Source: Cherax quadricarinatus (Eukaryota > Arthropoda > Malacostraca > Decapoda > Parastacidae). From it: a stretch of 64,000 nucleotides of DNA. This document shows, one piece after another, positions 22,862 to 33,587 of the stretch. The DNA lies in NCBI RefSeq assembly GCF_038502225.1, contig NC_091378.1, positions 6,287,600-6,351,599 of the forward strand. Direction: 5' to 3'. How positions within the stretch are numbered: position 1 is the stretch's first letter; every line of letters starts with the position of its first letter. The notes under the pieces were generated by a model. It searched no databases and was not told where the DNA came from. It worked only from the letters and a program-made list of their open reading frames with translations. A program made the translations under genes and the position numbers.

Positions 22862-25810
22862 ATGATTACAAGCATTGATCCTGATACCAACCTCTTATTT
22901 AATGACTTAAATGATTCAAACAGTTACTGTAATTACTACACTGCAGAACAATAAAAGGCACTTCTCAGAGCCAACAACAACATAACTATCTTTAACTACA
23001 ATATCAGATCTTTAAGCAAGCATTATGATGACCTCCTAGCATTACTAAATTCCTTGCATGCCAATATGTCCATTATTACACTAACTGAAACCTGGCTAAA
23101 ACCTGATACTACAGATGTCTATGCCATTCCTGGTTACACAGCCATACACAACTGTAGGCCAGACCAACAAGGGGGTGGCACAGCTATATACTACTCAGAC
23201 CAACTAGAATATATCACTAATACTTGCACAAGGGATGAACATGGGGAATATATAATAGCTAAATTCAAATCCAAATACCTACAAAAACCTCTCACAGTGA
23301 TAAACATCTACAGAATTCCACAATCAAACATTAGCCAATTTAGTCAAAACCTAGGAAGTATGATAACTGATGCACGCATGAACAAAGATCACTTACTACT
23401 CTCAGGTGACTTCAATATAAATCTCCTGCAAGACCAGGACCCACACGTTACTGAATTCACAAACACAATGAGTAACTGCATGTTGCTACCAACAGTAACA
23501 AAACCTACAAGAGTTACAGAGACTAGTGTTTCCCTACTTGACCACATCTGGACCAACACCATATCCCCTTTAAAATCAGGCATAATTACAGATAATACCA
23601 CAGACCACTACCCTACTTTCCTCATAACAACTCTTGGTAAATTACCCCAAGACACTACTAAAGTCACCTTCAGACTTCACAATGAGGCAGCCATTAATAA
23701 CTCCACAACAGCAGTAACAAACATTGACTGGCACACTGAGCTAGAAATCTATACAGATATTGACGAATGTTTTAATAATTTTCTAAAAACGACCCAATAC
23801 CTTTATAACAAGCACTGCCCTAAAAAAACTAAACAGATGACAGCTAAGAGACTGAACAGTCCCTGGCTAACACCCAGCATTCTCAAATCCATAAATACAA
23901 AACACCGATATGAAAAACAGTACAGAATGGGTCACATAACCAGAGACCAAACAAAACGTTACTCGTCAATCCTAACCAGCCTGATAAGAAGGGCAAAAAA
24001 ATTGTATTATGAGAACAGATTATCCAACTTACGAGGTGATATAAAAAAGACCTGGAAGACCCTATCAGAAATTCTGGGAACAAAAAAGATATCACGACAT
24101 AGCGAAATAAAATTAGCAAAATCAGATGAACCCCAACTCCCACCAACAGAAACAGCAGACTCAATGATTTCTTCTCCACTATAGGTCAAAACCTTGCCAA
24201 TAATATCCCAAGCTCAGATACCCCACCAAATGACTACCTCACTGGCAACTACCCGAACACACTGTTCCTAGCTCCGACTAACCCATACGAAGTCTCCCTT
24301 ATTATCAACGCACTGAAAAACAAGGCAGGAGATTTAAATACCTTACCACCCTTTATATACAAAAAAGCGTCACAAGTACTATCACCAATCATTGCAACAC
24401 TCTTTAACAAATCCATTGAATCCTCCACCTTCCCTACAGTTCTCAAAATAGCAAGGGTCACCCCGATCCATAAAGGAGGAGACCAAACAGAGTTGAATAA
24501 CTATAGGCCAATATCCAATTTACACCCTCTCAAAAATCTTCGAAAAATTAATTCATAAACGAATCCACTCCTACCTCATCTCCCATAACATTCTCAACCC
24601 CTGCCAATTTGGATTCAGGCCTAATAAAAATACTAATGATGCTATTATACACATGCTAGAACATATATACACTGCAATAGAGAAAAAAGAAGTCCCACTG
24701 GGGATCTTCATTGACTTACGTAAAGCTTTTGATACAGTTGACCATGACTTGCTCCACGTAAAATTGTCACACTATGGTATTAGAGGGCACTCCCTCAACT
24801 ACCTCAAGTCTTACCTCAGCAACAGAAGCCAATATGTGTACGCAAATGGGGCAAGCTCTTCCGCACAACCAATTACAGTTGGTGTCCCACAGGGAAGTGT
24901 CCTTGGCCCTCTTCTCTTTCTCCTATACATAAATGACCTTCCAAATGCTTCGCAATTACTCAAACCCACACTTTTTGCAGATGACACTACATACGTCTTC
25001 TCTCACCCGAGCCCAGTCACGCTAGCCAATACTGTAAACACCGAATTACAGAAAATATCTACCTGGATGAGGACTAACAAACTTACACTAAACATTGACA
25101 AAACCTACTTCATTCAGTTTGGTAACAGAGCTACAGATGTACCTCTTAACATAATGATAAACGGATCACCTATCACAAAGCTAACAGAGGGAAAATTCTT
25201 AGGAATCCACCTCGATAATAGACTCAAATTTCATACACATATACAACAAATTTCTAAGAAAATTTCCAAGACTGTAGGCATACTATCGAAGATACGGTAC
25301 TATGTTCCACAGTCAGCCCTCCTGGCCCTATATCACTCTCTTATTTACCCCTATCTCACCTATGGAATTTGTGCATGGGGCTCAACAACAACTAACCATC
25401 TCAGACCACTAATTAGCCAACAAAAGGCTGCAGTTAGAATGATAACAAATTCTCACTACAGGCAGCACACTCCACCAATATTCAAAACACTCAACCTACT
25501 CACCATACAAAACATCCATACTTATTATTGCACTTATTACATACATAGAACACTTAACTCTGATATTAACCCTCCCCTCAAACATCTCCTTGCCAACCTC
25601 AACAGAACACATGACCATAATACAAGGCACAGATCACTCTTTGATGTTCCTCGTGTCCATCTCACACTATGCAAAAACTCAATGCACATAAAAGGCCCTA
25701 AAATCTGGAATTCATTACCTGTAAATATAAAAGAAACACTACCTGTTTATAAATTCAAGTCTCTTCTCAAAGTTCACTTACTCACTCAAAACCAAATAAA
25801 TACTGAATAA
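22862..25810 (+). pseudogene. LINE ORF2: APE endonuclease plus reverse transcriptase, broken
   Basis: About 983 codons if read through. From ATG 22862 the frame meets TAA at 22952 and continues in frame as FNYNIRSLSKHYDDLL and LTETWLKP, with GGGTAIYY, LSGDFNI and TTDHYPTFL, the landmarks of an apurinic-type endonuclease (about 22970-23660). A first frameshift lies near 24160 (before NDFFSTIGQNLAN) and a second near 24530 (after NNYRPISN). The frame then stays open to 25810. The RT motifs are FIDLRKAFDTVDHDLL, GVPQGSVLGPLLFLLYIND and LFADDTTYV, followed by a thumb-like region and PKIWNSLPVNIKE. It would nick target DNA and copy element RNA by target-primed reverse transcription. One stop and two small frameshifts make this copy inactive but fairly young. 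Clade assignment (CR1/L2 group) is inference. Confidence 0.9.
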
Positions 25811-26153
25811 CTGAACCTTATAAATTGTATATCCTAAATGTTACTCACAATTATATCACACAAATGTTAAACCTAACTTTGTTATTTTTTTAAATACACT
25901 ACCTAACAGAATACTCCATTCTACTGAATGAACAGCAATGTATGCAACCATAGGACCTGTCTTTGTAATACTCATTTGTATTTTATAGTTATCTGTTTAC
26001 AATAATGTCTTATCACTGATTTCATCATTGCTTAGTTAATCTTAAGTTAATTTTAAGCCAGCCCGTAATGCTATGCATATAAGTGGCTTTGGCATGCTGC
26101 TCTTATCTGTATTTTTTGTACCTCTGTATGTATGCTAAAATTTCTAAATAAAT

Positions 26154-26260
26154 AAATTGATAAAGCCACTGGAGGGCGAAACATCTGCAGACAGATACCC
26201 AGATGTTTCACATGTGTTTAATTCATCTTGTTGGTATTATATACCATTCATATACAATAC
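26154..26260 (+). mobile_element. PLE-tail fragment
   Basis: TTGATAAAGCCACTGGAGGGCGAAACATCTGCAG is followed by GATACCCAGATGTTTCACATG and TTGGTATTATATACCATTC, the same order as the PLE tails at 41528 and 43428. A stem (GCC ... GGC) sits between TGATAAA and GAAAC. It directly abuts the 3' end of the LINE. Confidence 0.75.
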
Positions 26261-26431
26261 AGCTCCTATATTCAATCCAATTCTTTTTAATGAGATTAAA
26301 AAAATGGCAAATAAAATGGCCCAGAACGTGGTAAAAAGGCCTTTACATGAGGTATTTTGAAAATTCCTTTTCAATTGAAAGGGAGTTGACTGTACTACAG
26401 AAGGAGCAGGTATCATGTAAGGAAACTATCT

Positions 26432-26436
26432 CTAAT

Positions 26437-26466
<30 letters not shown>
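26432..26466. repeat. (GA)n microsatellite
   Basis: About 35 bp of pure GA. Bases 26261-26431 hold nothing recognisable. Confidence 0.95.
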
Positions 26467-26472
<6 letters not shown>

Positions 26473-26567
26473 ATGCTGGCCCACAGATGGCTCCAACTTC
26501 ATCCTGTTCCCTACTTGTGTGTGTCATAACAATAAAAATGCTTTCAAATGAGCTGATGTAAGTAACA

Positions 26568-26800
26568 GCTCTTAGCTTGTTAAAAAAGTTAGGAATCCTT
26601 AACCTTTTCTTCTTCCAACACACAAGCCGTATCCCACCGAGGCAGGGTGGCCCACCGAGGCAGGGTGGCCCACCGAGGCAGGGTGGCCCACCGAGGCAGG
26701 GTGGCCCAAAAAGAAAAACAAAAGTTTCTCTTTTTAACTTCAGTAATATATACAGGAGAAGGGGTTACTAGCCCTTTGCTCCCGGCATTTTAGTCGCCTC
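26568..26800 (-). repeat. Dispersed repeat with 20-bp tandem (CCCACCGAGGCAGGGTGGCC)
   Basis: Bases 26568-26605 match the repeat end at 19597. Bases 26632-26708 carry four copies of a 20-bp unit. The core CACCCTGCCTCGGTGGGA followed by ACGGC recurs in the opposite direction at 59132-59160. Together they look like 3' ends of related LINE families with an internal local expansion here. Confidence 0.65.
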
Positions 26801-26848
26801 TTACGACACGCATGACTTACGGAGGAAGAATTCTGCTCCACTTCCTCA

Positions 26849-26849
26849 T

Positions 26850-26902
<53 letters not shown>
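26849..26902. repeat. (AT)n microsatellite
   Basis: AT dinucleotides with one phase change. Together with 27106-27170 this was one tract before the MITE inserted. Confidence 0.95.
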
Positions 26903-26905
<3 letters not shown>

Positions 26906-27102
26906 TGGACCCCCGGTTAACGATATTTTTTCACTCCAGAAGTATGTTCAGGTGCCAGTACTGACCGAATTTGTTCCCATAAGGAATATTGTGAAGTAGA
27001 TTAGTCCATTTCAGACCCCCAAACATACACGTACAAACGCACTTACATAAATACACTTACATAATTGGTCGCATTCGGAGGTGATCGTTATGCGGGGGTC
27101 CA

Positions 27103-27105
<3 letters not shown>
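26903..27105. mobile_element. 203-bp MITE inserted in (TA)n
   Basis: The left end is CAGTGGACCCCCGGTTAACG. The reverse complement of the right end is CAGTGGACCCCCGCATAACG. They form a terminal inverted repeat of about 22 bp with three mismatches. Both ends are bordered by TA (26901-26902 and 27106-27107), as expected for a TA target duplication of Tc1/mariner/pogo-type transposases, although the host tract is itself (TA)n so the duplication is not independent evidence. There is no coding capacity, so it would be mobilised in trans. Confidence 0.8.

Positions 27106-27170
<65 letters not shown>
27106..27170. repeat. (AT)n microsatellite, right part
   Basis: Continuation of the tract interrupted by the MITE. 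Confidence 0.95.
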
Positions 27171-27172
<2 letters not shown>

Positions 27173-27414
27173 TTGCCTCGTGATATTCAAGGGAGAGCAA
27201 GACAAGTTGTCTTCCTTAATCCCCATCGATAAAACGTATGTTTCCCAGCGACTGATTATTCCTCACACTGACTAGGTAGGGAAAAAAGTCTGCAGGGAAG
27301 TTTTTCTCATTGACTCGTGTCTGTTGTGAGGACGAGGAAGAGAGTTTTGTGTTGACTTTACGGGATAAAAATGAACGGAAACATGAGGAGAAGGATGGTA
27401 AAAATTAGTTATAC

Positions 27415-27415
<1 letters not shown>

Positions 27416-27484
<69 letters not shown>

Positions 27485-27540
27485 GTGGTATGTCACTGAT
27501 GTCAGATATGGTCTGTATAAGTTGCATCATGAACTTGTAG
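27416..27540 (+). mobile_element. 3' fragment of tRNA-derived SINE with (AAT)n
   Basis: (AAT)n/(ATT)n at 27416-27484 is followed by TATGTCACTGATGTCAG, TATGGTCTGTATAAGTTGC and an (AAT)n tail. This matches the 3' part of the full SINE at 61560-61640. Bases 27171-27415 hold no gene. Confidence 0.7.
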
Positions 27541-27541
27541 A

Positions 27542-27603
<62 letters not shown>

Positions 27604-27606
<3 letters not shown>

Positions 27607-27893
27607 TTATTATTATTATTTCTACAAGTTCATGATACAACTTATACAGACCAAAATTGACATCAAAACATACTACTAAATAGGAAGTCCTATTTAGTAC
27701 TATGTCATTAGGCAAATTAGGTTTTGTCCCCAGGATGCGACCCACAATAGTCGACTAATATCCAGGTACTAGGCGAACAGGGACAGCAGGTGTCTTAAGG
27801 AAACGCGCTCCAATGTTTCCAGTCGTACCGGGGATCGAACCATGTACCTCAGTGTGTGAGGTAAGTGCGCTACCAACTGAGCTACGGGACACC
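27604..27893 (-). mobile_element. tRNA-derived SINE, full length
   Basis: On the minus strand the element starts GGTGTCCCGTAGCTCAGTTG, with an A-box-like TAGCTCAGTTGGTAG (27871-27885) and a B box GGTTCGATCCC (27831-27841), the internal RNA polymerase III promoter of a tRNA gene. It then runs through a family-specific body (GGTCGCATCCTGGGGACAAA) to a (TAA)n tail. It is tail-to-tail with the partial copy at 27485-27540. The middle has been modified (AGTACTAAATAGGACTTCC) relative to the copies at 60944 and 61361. It is not a functional tRNA because no 3' acceptor pairing is visible. Confidence 0.88.
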
Positions 27894-27949
27894 AAATAGG
27901 AGGCGCTGGAGTAATGCTATAACGAACAGACTGAGCAGGAAGAATTAAA

Positions 27950-28215
27950 GTATATACCTGCCTAGGATGGGCCAGTAGACCTGCTGCCGTGCTCCTGCTT
28001 TCTTAAAGAGAAACAGGGAGTAGGAGAAGGCGTAAAGGTGGAGAGATCGGAAGCAAGGGAGAAGAAAGATGAAGCATAAGAAGCAAGAAGACTGGGAATA
28101 GCAGGAGGAGGAAGGAGGCTAAAATAAAGAACAGCGGTGTCGAAAAAGAATGGAGGACCACTGCATCAGGCCTACTGGCCCATACTAGGCAGGTCCTTCT
28201 CAAATTCAAACCCAC
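27950..28215. repeat. Inverted pair of the AGGCCTACTGGCCCATACTAGGCAGG motif
   Basis: A minus-strand copy lies at 27958-28003 and a plus-strand copy at 28163-28200, with about 160 bp between. The motif is a decapod-type dispersed sequence, also seen at 30505, 41225, 45165 and 48379. Bases 28216-28680 contain no recognisable gene; the 98-codon minus-strand frame there has no motif. Confidence 0.65.
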
Positions 28216-28678
28216 TAAAGAAAAATATTTACAACTAGTACAGCGTTCAGAAAAATGCTATAATGATGGCTCTCTTCGTTACCCCTAGACCGCCGTCTCT
28301 CCACCAGGCGGCACACGAGTGGAAGACGCACCATCTCGTCACCACCTGGAAGACACAACACCAGTCTTCCACCTAATGACACACCAGGCCATTTCTTTCC
28401 CCTCTGCCCTTTCTTCCCACGTACTCGAAATATATCCAGATCCCTTTCAGAAGAAAAGAGAGGAAAAAGGGTAAACTTGACTTCCCACCAGAACCACAGA
28501 CTCTCAGCCAACTTGTCTTCATTCAGACAGGCAGACAGACATCATTTGTCCTCGTCCAGGCAGGATCTGCCAGTAAACAATGGGGTTTTCCTTGTCTGAA
28601 TCCATTCCCCATTTTCTAAGTGGAGAATTATAATGCTGCTGAAATCAACGATGTTTATAGTTAAGTTTGTGTGTGCAT

Positions 28679-28778
<100 letters not shown>

Positions 28779-28899
28779 CCACCTCTAGAACTGTAATAGG
28801 GACCCTCATCCTCAGAGAAAAGAATAAACTTGCTTCAGGGAAAACTCAAGGTTCTTAATGAAGCTGTTTGAGAATTTTCTCCTACCACCCCCTATATTT

Positions 28900-28903
28900 T
28901 ATA

Positions 28904-28986
<83 letters not shown>

Positions 28987-29100
28987 CACGCACACACACC
29001 AGGCCAGTAGCTGTGACTCAGCCCTCTGCAACCATAAATAGGTGAGTACACGTACACACACACATACGCGCGCACACACACACACACACATACACACAGT
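28900..29100. repeat. (AT)n and (CA)n microsatellites
   Basis: AT run to 28982, a short spacer with a CAACCATAAATAGGTGAGTACACG end that matches a CR1 3' terminus, then CA runs at 29055-29098. Bases 29101-29282 hold nothing recognisable. Confidence 0.85.
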
Positions 29101-29282
29101 GGCCGTAAAAGAGAGGACAAGCAGTGAACGAAAATTTATATGTTATTGGATGCTGTGACAACTGCAGCTCCTCTCCAGAAGCCTCCTCAGCATCTCCAGC
29201 CTCACAGGTCACCACAATATCCGCTCACTCTGACCTCTGGCTATATGTACCGTCATGCTATGTGTAATGTGGCGTTATGTGT

Positions 29283-30020
29283 GTGTCTTGCTGTATGTAG
29301 CGTGACGCTGTATGTAGCGTGACGCTGTATGTAGAGTGACGCTGTATGTAGAGTGACACTGTATGTAGTGACGCTGTATGTAGCGTGACGCTGTATGTAG
29401 CGTGACGCTGTATGTAGCGTGACGCTGTATGTAGAGTGACGCTGTATGTAGAGTGACACTGTATGTAGTGACGCTGTATGTAGCGTGACGCTGTATGTAG
29501 CGTGACGCTGTATGTAGAGTGACGCTGTATGTAGTGACGCTGTATGTAGCGTGACGCTGTATGTAGAGTGACGCTGTATGTAGAGTGACGCTGTATGTAG
29601 TGACGCTGTATGTAGAGTGACGCTGTATGTAGCGTGACGCTGTATGTAGCGTGACGCTGTATGTAGTGACGCTGTATGTAGCGTGACGCTGTATGTAGTG
29701 ACGCTGTATGTAGTGACGCTGTATGTAGTGACGCTGTATGTAGCGTGACGCTGTATGTAGCGTGACGCTGTATGTAGAGTGACGCTGTATGTAGTGACGC
29801 TGTATGTAGTGACGCTGTATGTAGCGTGACGCTGTATGTAGCGTGACGCTGTATGTAGAGTGACGCTGTATGTAGCGTGACGCTGTATGTAGAGTGACGC
29901 TGTATGTAGAGTGACGCTGTATGTAGTGACGCTGTATGTAGCGTGACGCTGTATGTAGCGTGACGCTCCATGTAGCGTGACGCTGCATGTAGCGTGGCGC
30001 TGTATGCAGCGTGACGCTGT
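29283..30020. repeat. 17-bp minisatellite (GTATGTAGCGTGACGCT)
   Basis: About 45 units. Types are 17 bp with AGCG, 17 bp with AGAG and a 15-bp form lacking two bases. The order of types is patchily repeated, with near-duplicate blocks near 29320-29470. Minus-strand frames (HTASRYIQR-type) are artefacts. Confidence 0.93.
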
Positions 30021-30244
30021 TTACGTATTTTTCAGTTAGGATCATGGACACCTGACAGGTGAATAGCGCTGTGCGCTCCCTCACGCGCACTGTGCGCTCG
30101 CGCAAGCACACAAACTGTGATCATTGGCGAGAGATTTGAATAAATGATTTCTAAAACCGACAATTTGATGGACTGAAGAAGTCGACTCCAGGCTGAGGGA
30201 CTGATTACCCCAAACTTTCTACCCATCTTCTAATGTTTCTCTAC

Positions 30245-30315
30245 ATTGGACTGAAGAAGCCACTGGCAGGCGAAACGTTTCCAGAATAAAGATACGCAAC
30301 ATATTTCGCAATGAG
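30245..30315 (+). mobile_element. PLE-tail fragment
   Basis: CTGAAGA at 30251-30257, a GCC...GGC stem, and GAAAC at 30272-30276, then AATAAAGATACGCAACATA, as in other PLE tails in the window. Confidence 0.75.
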
Positions 30316-30349
30316 TGACATATCTCTCAGTTACCTTCGTCCAGTAGAC

Positions 30350-30545
30350 TACCAGGGGTCACCGCCCCCGCGGCCCGATCCCAGACCAGTCCTCGTAGTT
30401 ACTATCCTCAACTACGTTATGGCAGTTTGAATTGATAGCTGACGCTGCAGAGGATAGATTGGATTCATACGTGGACGGGAACGGTTGGGTTTGAGAAAGA
30501 CCTGCCTAGTATGGGCCAGAAGGCCTGCTGCAGTGCTACAGTGGT
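30350..30545. repeat. Dispersed repeat fragments
   Basis: GGGGTCACCGCCCCCGCGGC and the following CCCAGACCAGTCCTC match 8822-8877 and 7900-7985. Bases 30500-30540 hold a reverse copy of the CAGGCC(T) ... CTAGGCAGG motif. Bases 30546-30804 hold no gene. Confidence 0.6.
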
Positions 30546-30804
30546 AGAGTGCAAGATTCTCACTTATGTGGCCTCGGATCGATTCTCACTCCGATTTAAG
30601 TGAAAAAATGAGTAGGGGGGGGAAGGGAAAAAAGAGTGAACGAAGGAGAAAAAGTAGGTCAAAAAGTGGATGGAGGAAAAATGGAGAAAAGATAATGGAT
30701 GGCGAGGCAAAGAGAATACTTGAGGAGACAAGAGCTTCAACCTAAGCTTCTTACAGCACAGACTATATTATAAAGAGGAGATATTGACCAGGAGTTGCTA
30801 GCAC

Positions 30805-32263
30805 TGGTGGTGGTGGTGGTAGTGGTGGTGGTAGTGGTGGTAGTGGTGGTGGTAGTGGTGGTAGTGGTGGTAGTGGTGTTGGTGGTAGTGGTGGTAGTGG
30901 TGGTAGTGGTGGTGGAAGTGGTGGTGGTGGTGGTGGTAGTGGTGGTGGTAGTGGTGGTAGTGGTGGTGGTGGTAGTGGTCGTAGTGGTGGTAGTGGTGGT
31001 GGTAGTGGTGGTAGTGGTGGTGGTGGTAGTGGTCGTAGTGGTCGTAGTGGTGGTAGTGGTGGTGGTAGTGGTGGTGGTAGTGGTGGTAGTGGTGGTAGTG
31101 GTGGTGGTAGTGGTGGTAGTGGTGGTGGTAGTGGTGGTGGTAGTGGTGGTAGTGGTGGTGGTGGTAGTGGTCGTAGTGGTGGTGGTAGTGGTGGTGGTAT
31201 TGGTGGAAGTGGTGGTGTTAGTGGTGGTAGTGGTGGTGGTAGTGGTGGTGGTAGTGGTGGTGGTAGTGGTGGTGGTAGTGGTGGTGGTGGTGGTGGTAGT
31301 GGTGGTGGTAGTGGTGGTGGTGGTAGTGGTCGTAGTGGTGGTGGTGGTGGTAGTGGTGGTGGTAGTGGTGGTGGTAGTGGTGGTAGTGGTGGTAGTGGTG
31401 GTAGTGGTGGTGGTAGTGGTGGTGGTAGTGGTGGTAGTGGTGGTAGTGGTGGTGGTAGTGGTGGTGGTAGTGGTGGTGGTAGTGGTGGTGGTAGTGGTGG
31501 TGGTAGTGGTGGTGGTGGTAGTGGTCGTGGTGGTAGTGGTGGTGGTGGTAGTGGTGGTAGTGGTGGTGGTAGTGGTGGTGGTGGTGGTGGTAGTGGTGGT
31601 GGTGGTGGTGGTGGTGGTGGTGGCGGTAGTGGCGGTAGTGGTGGTGGTAGTGGTGGTGGTGGTGGTGGCGGTAGTGGCGGTAGTGGTGGTAGTGGTGGTG
31701 GTAGTGGTGGTGGCGGTAGTGGCGGTAGTGGTGGTGGTGGTGGTAGTGGCGGTAGTGGCGGTAGTGGTGTTAGTGGTGGTGGTAGTGGAGGTAGTGGCGG
31801 TAGTGGTGGTAGTGGTGGTGGTAGTGGAGGTAGTGGCGGTAGTGGTGGTAGTGGTGGTAGTGGTGGTAGTGGCGGTAGTGGTGGTAGTGGTGGTGGTGGT
31901 GGTGGTGGTAGTGGCGGTAGTGGCGGTAGTGGCGGTAGTGGCGGTAGTGGTGGTAGTGGTGGTGGTAGTGGAGGTAGTGGTGGTAGTGGCGGTAGTGGTG
32001 GTAGTGTCGGTAGTGGTAGTGGTGCTAGTGGTGGTGGTGTTTGTGGCGATGGTAGTGGTGGTGGTGGTAGTGGCGGTAGTAGTGGTGGTGGTAGTGGCGG
32101 TAGTAGTGGTGGTGGTAGTGGCGGTAGTGGTGGTAGTGGTGGTGGTGGTAGTGGTGGTGGTGGTAGTGGCGGTAGTGGTGGTAGTGGTAGTGGTTCTGGT
32201 GGTAGTGGTGGTGGTAGTGGTGGTGGTGGTGGTAGTGGTTCTGGTGGTAGTGGTGGTGGTGGT
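30805..32263. repeat. GTGGTAGTGGT array, left part
   Basis: 1.46 kb of GTGGT/GTAGTGGTGGT repeats with occasional GGCGGTAGT units toward the right. The poly-Val frame of 499 codons is an artefact. The array is split by the Gypsy element and resumes at 39391. Confidence 0.95.
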
Positions 32264-33579
32264 TGTTACAAAAAACGCGATTCTAAAAGCTTAGAGATCT
32301 CCAGTGAATACTAGAAAGGACTGCCCTTCTAGCATCCAGCCTGTTACTGGGTTTTCGTAACAAGTAGTCAGTATCCTTTTCCAATTATCCATTAAAATTC
32401 AGTATGGTTCAATAGTGCTTTAGGATTACAACTGGTAGGCTACTAACTAGAGAAATTAAAATTTAATAAATTTATTAAGTCTATAAGTTGTCTAGAGGTA
32501 TATTATCAAAGTAAATTAAATCACATCAATCAAAATAAAATCAATCTCTCGAGTTCAATATTATTGTGCTGAAAGCACATATCACATTTATAATTCTTAA
32601 GTACCGTCAGGTACATTAACATTCAATAAGATATTACAAATATGTACAAGTGTGTATGCGTGTAAGTGCTCTTTAGTAGTTAGCTATGTCTCAAGACTCG
32701 AATAAGACTTAAACAAGTGACTGACAAAGTCCTCAAATAAACTAACTTCTTGACCGACTGGCAACCCGAACAGTCTGCTTGAACAACAAAGAATGCTAAG
32801 CCCAATAGCAATGCAATATCAAGCGACAGCGACACAGAATCAGGAACAAGGAGATAATATAACGACACTAAGTAGGGACCATCTGCAGATCCTCCACAAA
32901 AGTTACAAAACTCCCATAATACTGAATCTTTGTTCAGCATAGGTAAAACTGTGACTGTGACAATACACAGGAACCAGTACAAAATTAGGTCAGAAGCTAT
33001 AGCTAAGGACCTGAGATATTCAGAGTGTCTAAGCGACACACAACCTCAGTACAACGTCGAAAATCACTAAGTCTTTACAATGTTCTGTGAACAAAGTTCT
33101 ACAGAACTAACAAGAATAATGAGACAGACAATCTGTCCAACCAGCAAGCGAGTCTCCAGCAGACTGTCAGACAGACAAGCTGTCCAACCAGCAAGCGAGT
33201 CTCCAGCAGACTGTCAGACAGACAAGCTGTCCAACCAGCAAGCGAGTCTCCAGCAGACTGTATACTTCAAGCGAAAGGTGAGGACACCCCCCCCTCGATC
33301 ACGTGATAGCTACGTGGACAACTGCAGCTCAGAAGCCGGCAGTATAACGAGCGACAAGCGATAATTACAGTAGTTTGACAATCAAGCCTAACTGAGCACA
33401 TTTTATATACATCCTAACAACATAAGCTAAATAACAATATAACAGTCAAATAATAATATAAAGTCATACATTTACGATTTAGCTATTATCACAAATATGC
33501 AATATAAAATTAAATGAAAAGGTAATATACATTATATATATACATAATGATCATTGTAACCCATTCAGGGGTTGCAACA
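32264..33579 (-). repeat. 3' LTR of the Gypsy element
   Basis: Same length and sequence as the 5' LTR apart from one substitution seen by eye. The tandem 47-bp units lie at about 33122-33262. Its outer end is bordered by GTGGT. Confidence 0.93.
32680..33039 (-). CDS. Hydrophobic ORF inside the LTR, unknown
   Basis: 119 codons, present identically in the other LTR (38491-38850) and as a shorter homologue in the solo LTR (11430-11669, 79 codons). Two hydrophobic stretches (LILYWFLCIVTVTVLPML and PYLVSLYYLLVPDSV...LALLLGLAFFVV-like) could be membrane segments. Residues GGSADGPYLVSLYYLLVPDS are conserved between the solo LTR and these LTRs. I do not recognise a family. It may simply reflect LTR nucleotide similarity, so it is a candidate rather than a confident gene. 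Confidence 0.3.
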   Translation of the reverse strand: MSLRHSEYLRSLAIASDLILYWFLCIVTVTVLPMLNKDSVLWEFCNFCGGSADGPYLVSLYYLLVPDSVSLSLDIALLLGLAFFVVQADCSGCQSVKKLVYLRTLSVTCLSLIRVLRHS

Positions 33580-33587
33580 CCCCCCCC
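33580..33587 (-). other. Polypurine tract (G8) at the 3' LTR
   Basis: Eight C on the plus strand, G8 on the coding strand, directly abut the 3' LTR, the position of the plus-strand primer. It is unusually pure G and short for a Gypsy polypurine tract. Confidence 0.7.

Larger units (their letters stand above)
20076..26153 (+). mobile_element. Near-full-length non-LTR retrotransposon (LINE)
   Basis: The layout is a 5' region (20076-20433), ORF1 (20434-21420), a 1.44-kb AT-rich spacer, ORF2 with endonuclease and reverse transcriptase (22862-25810, broken), and a 3' UTR ending in an AAATAAATAAA stretch near 26143-26153. The reverse transcriptase has a FADD active site. The conserved tail PKIWNSLP...FKSLLK is typical of the CR1/L2 side of non-LTR elements. 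I could not find target-site duplications. The exact 5' end is uncertain because a 22-bp tandem repeat abuts it. The 3' end is followed directly by a PLE-tail fragment. Confidence 0.85.

Noticed and set aside
27831..27893. Functional tRNA gene on the minus strand
   Set aside because: A and B boxes are present, but the acceptor stem cannot close and the segment is the head of a SINE with a family-specific body and (TAA)n tail.
28215..28511. 98-codon minus-strand ORF
   Set aside because: No recognisable domain. It lies between dispersed repeats and has no splice or promoter evidence.
29258..30111. 237- and 278-codon minus-strand frames
   Set aside because: They translate a 17-bp/15-bp minisatellite in rotating frames.
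33080..33364. 94-codon plus-strand ORF in the LTR (and at 38891)
   Set aside because: It runs antisense to the element and through the 47-bp tandem units, so it is best explained as a shadow of the repeat.
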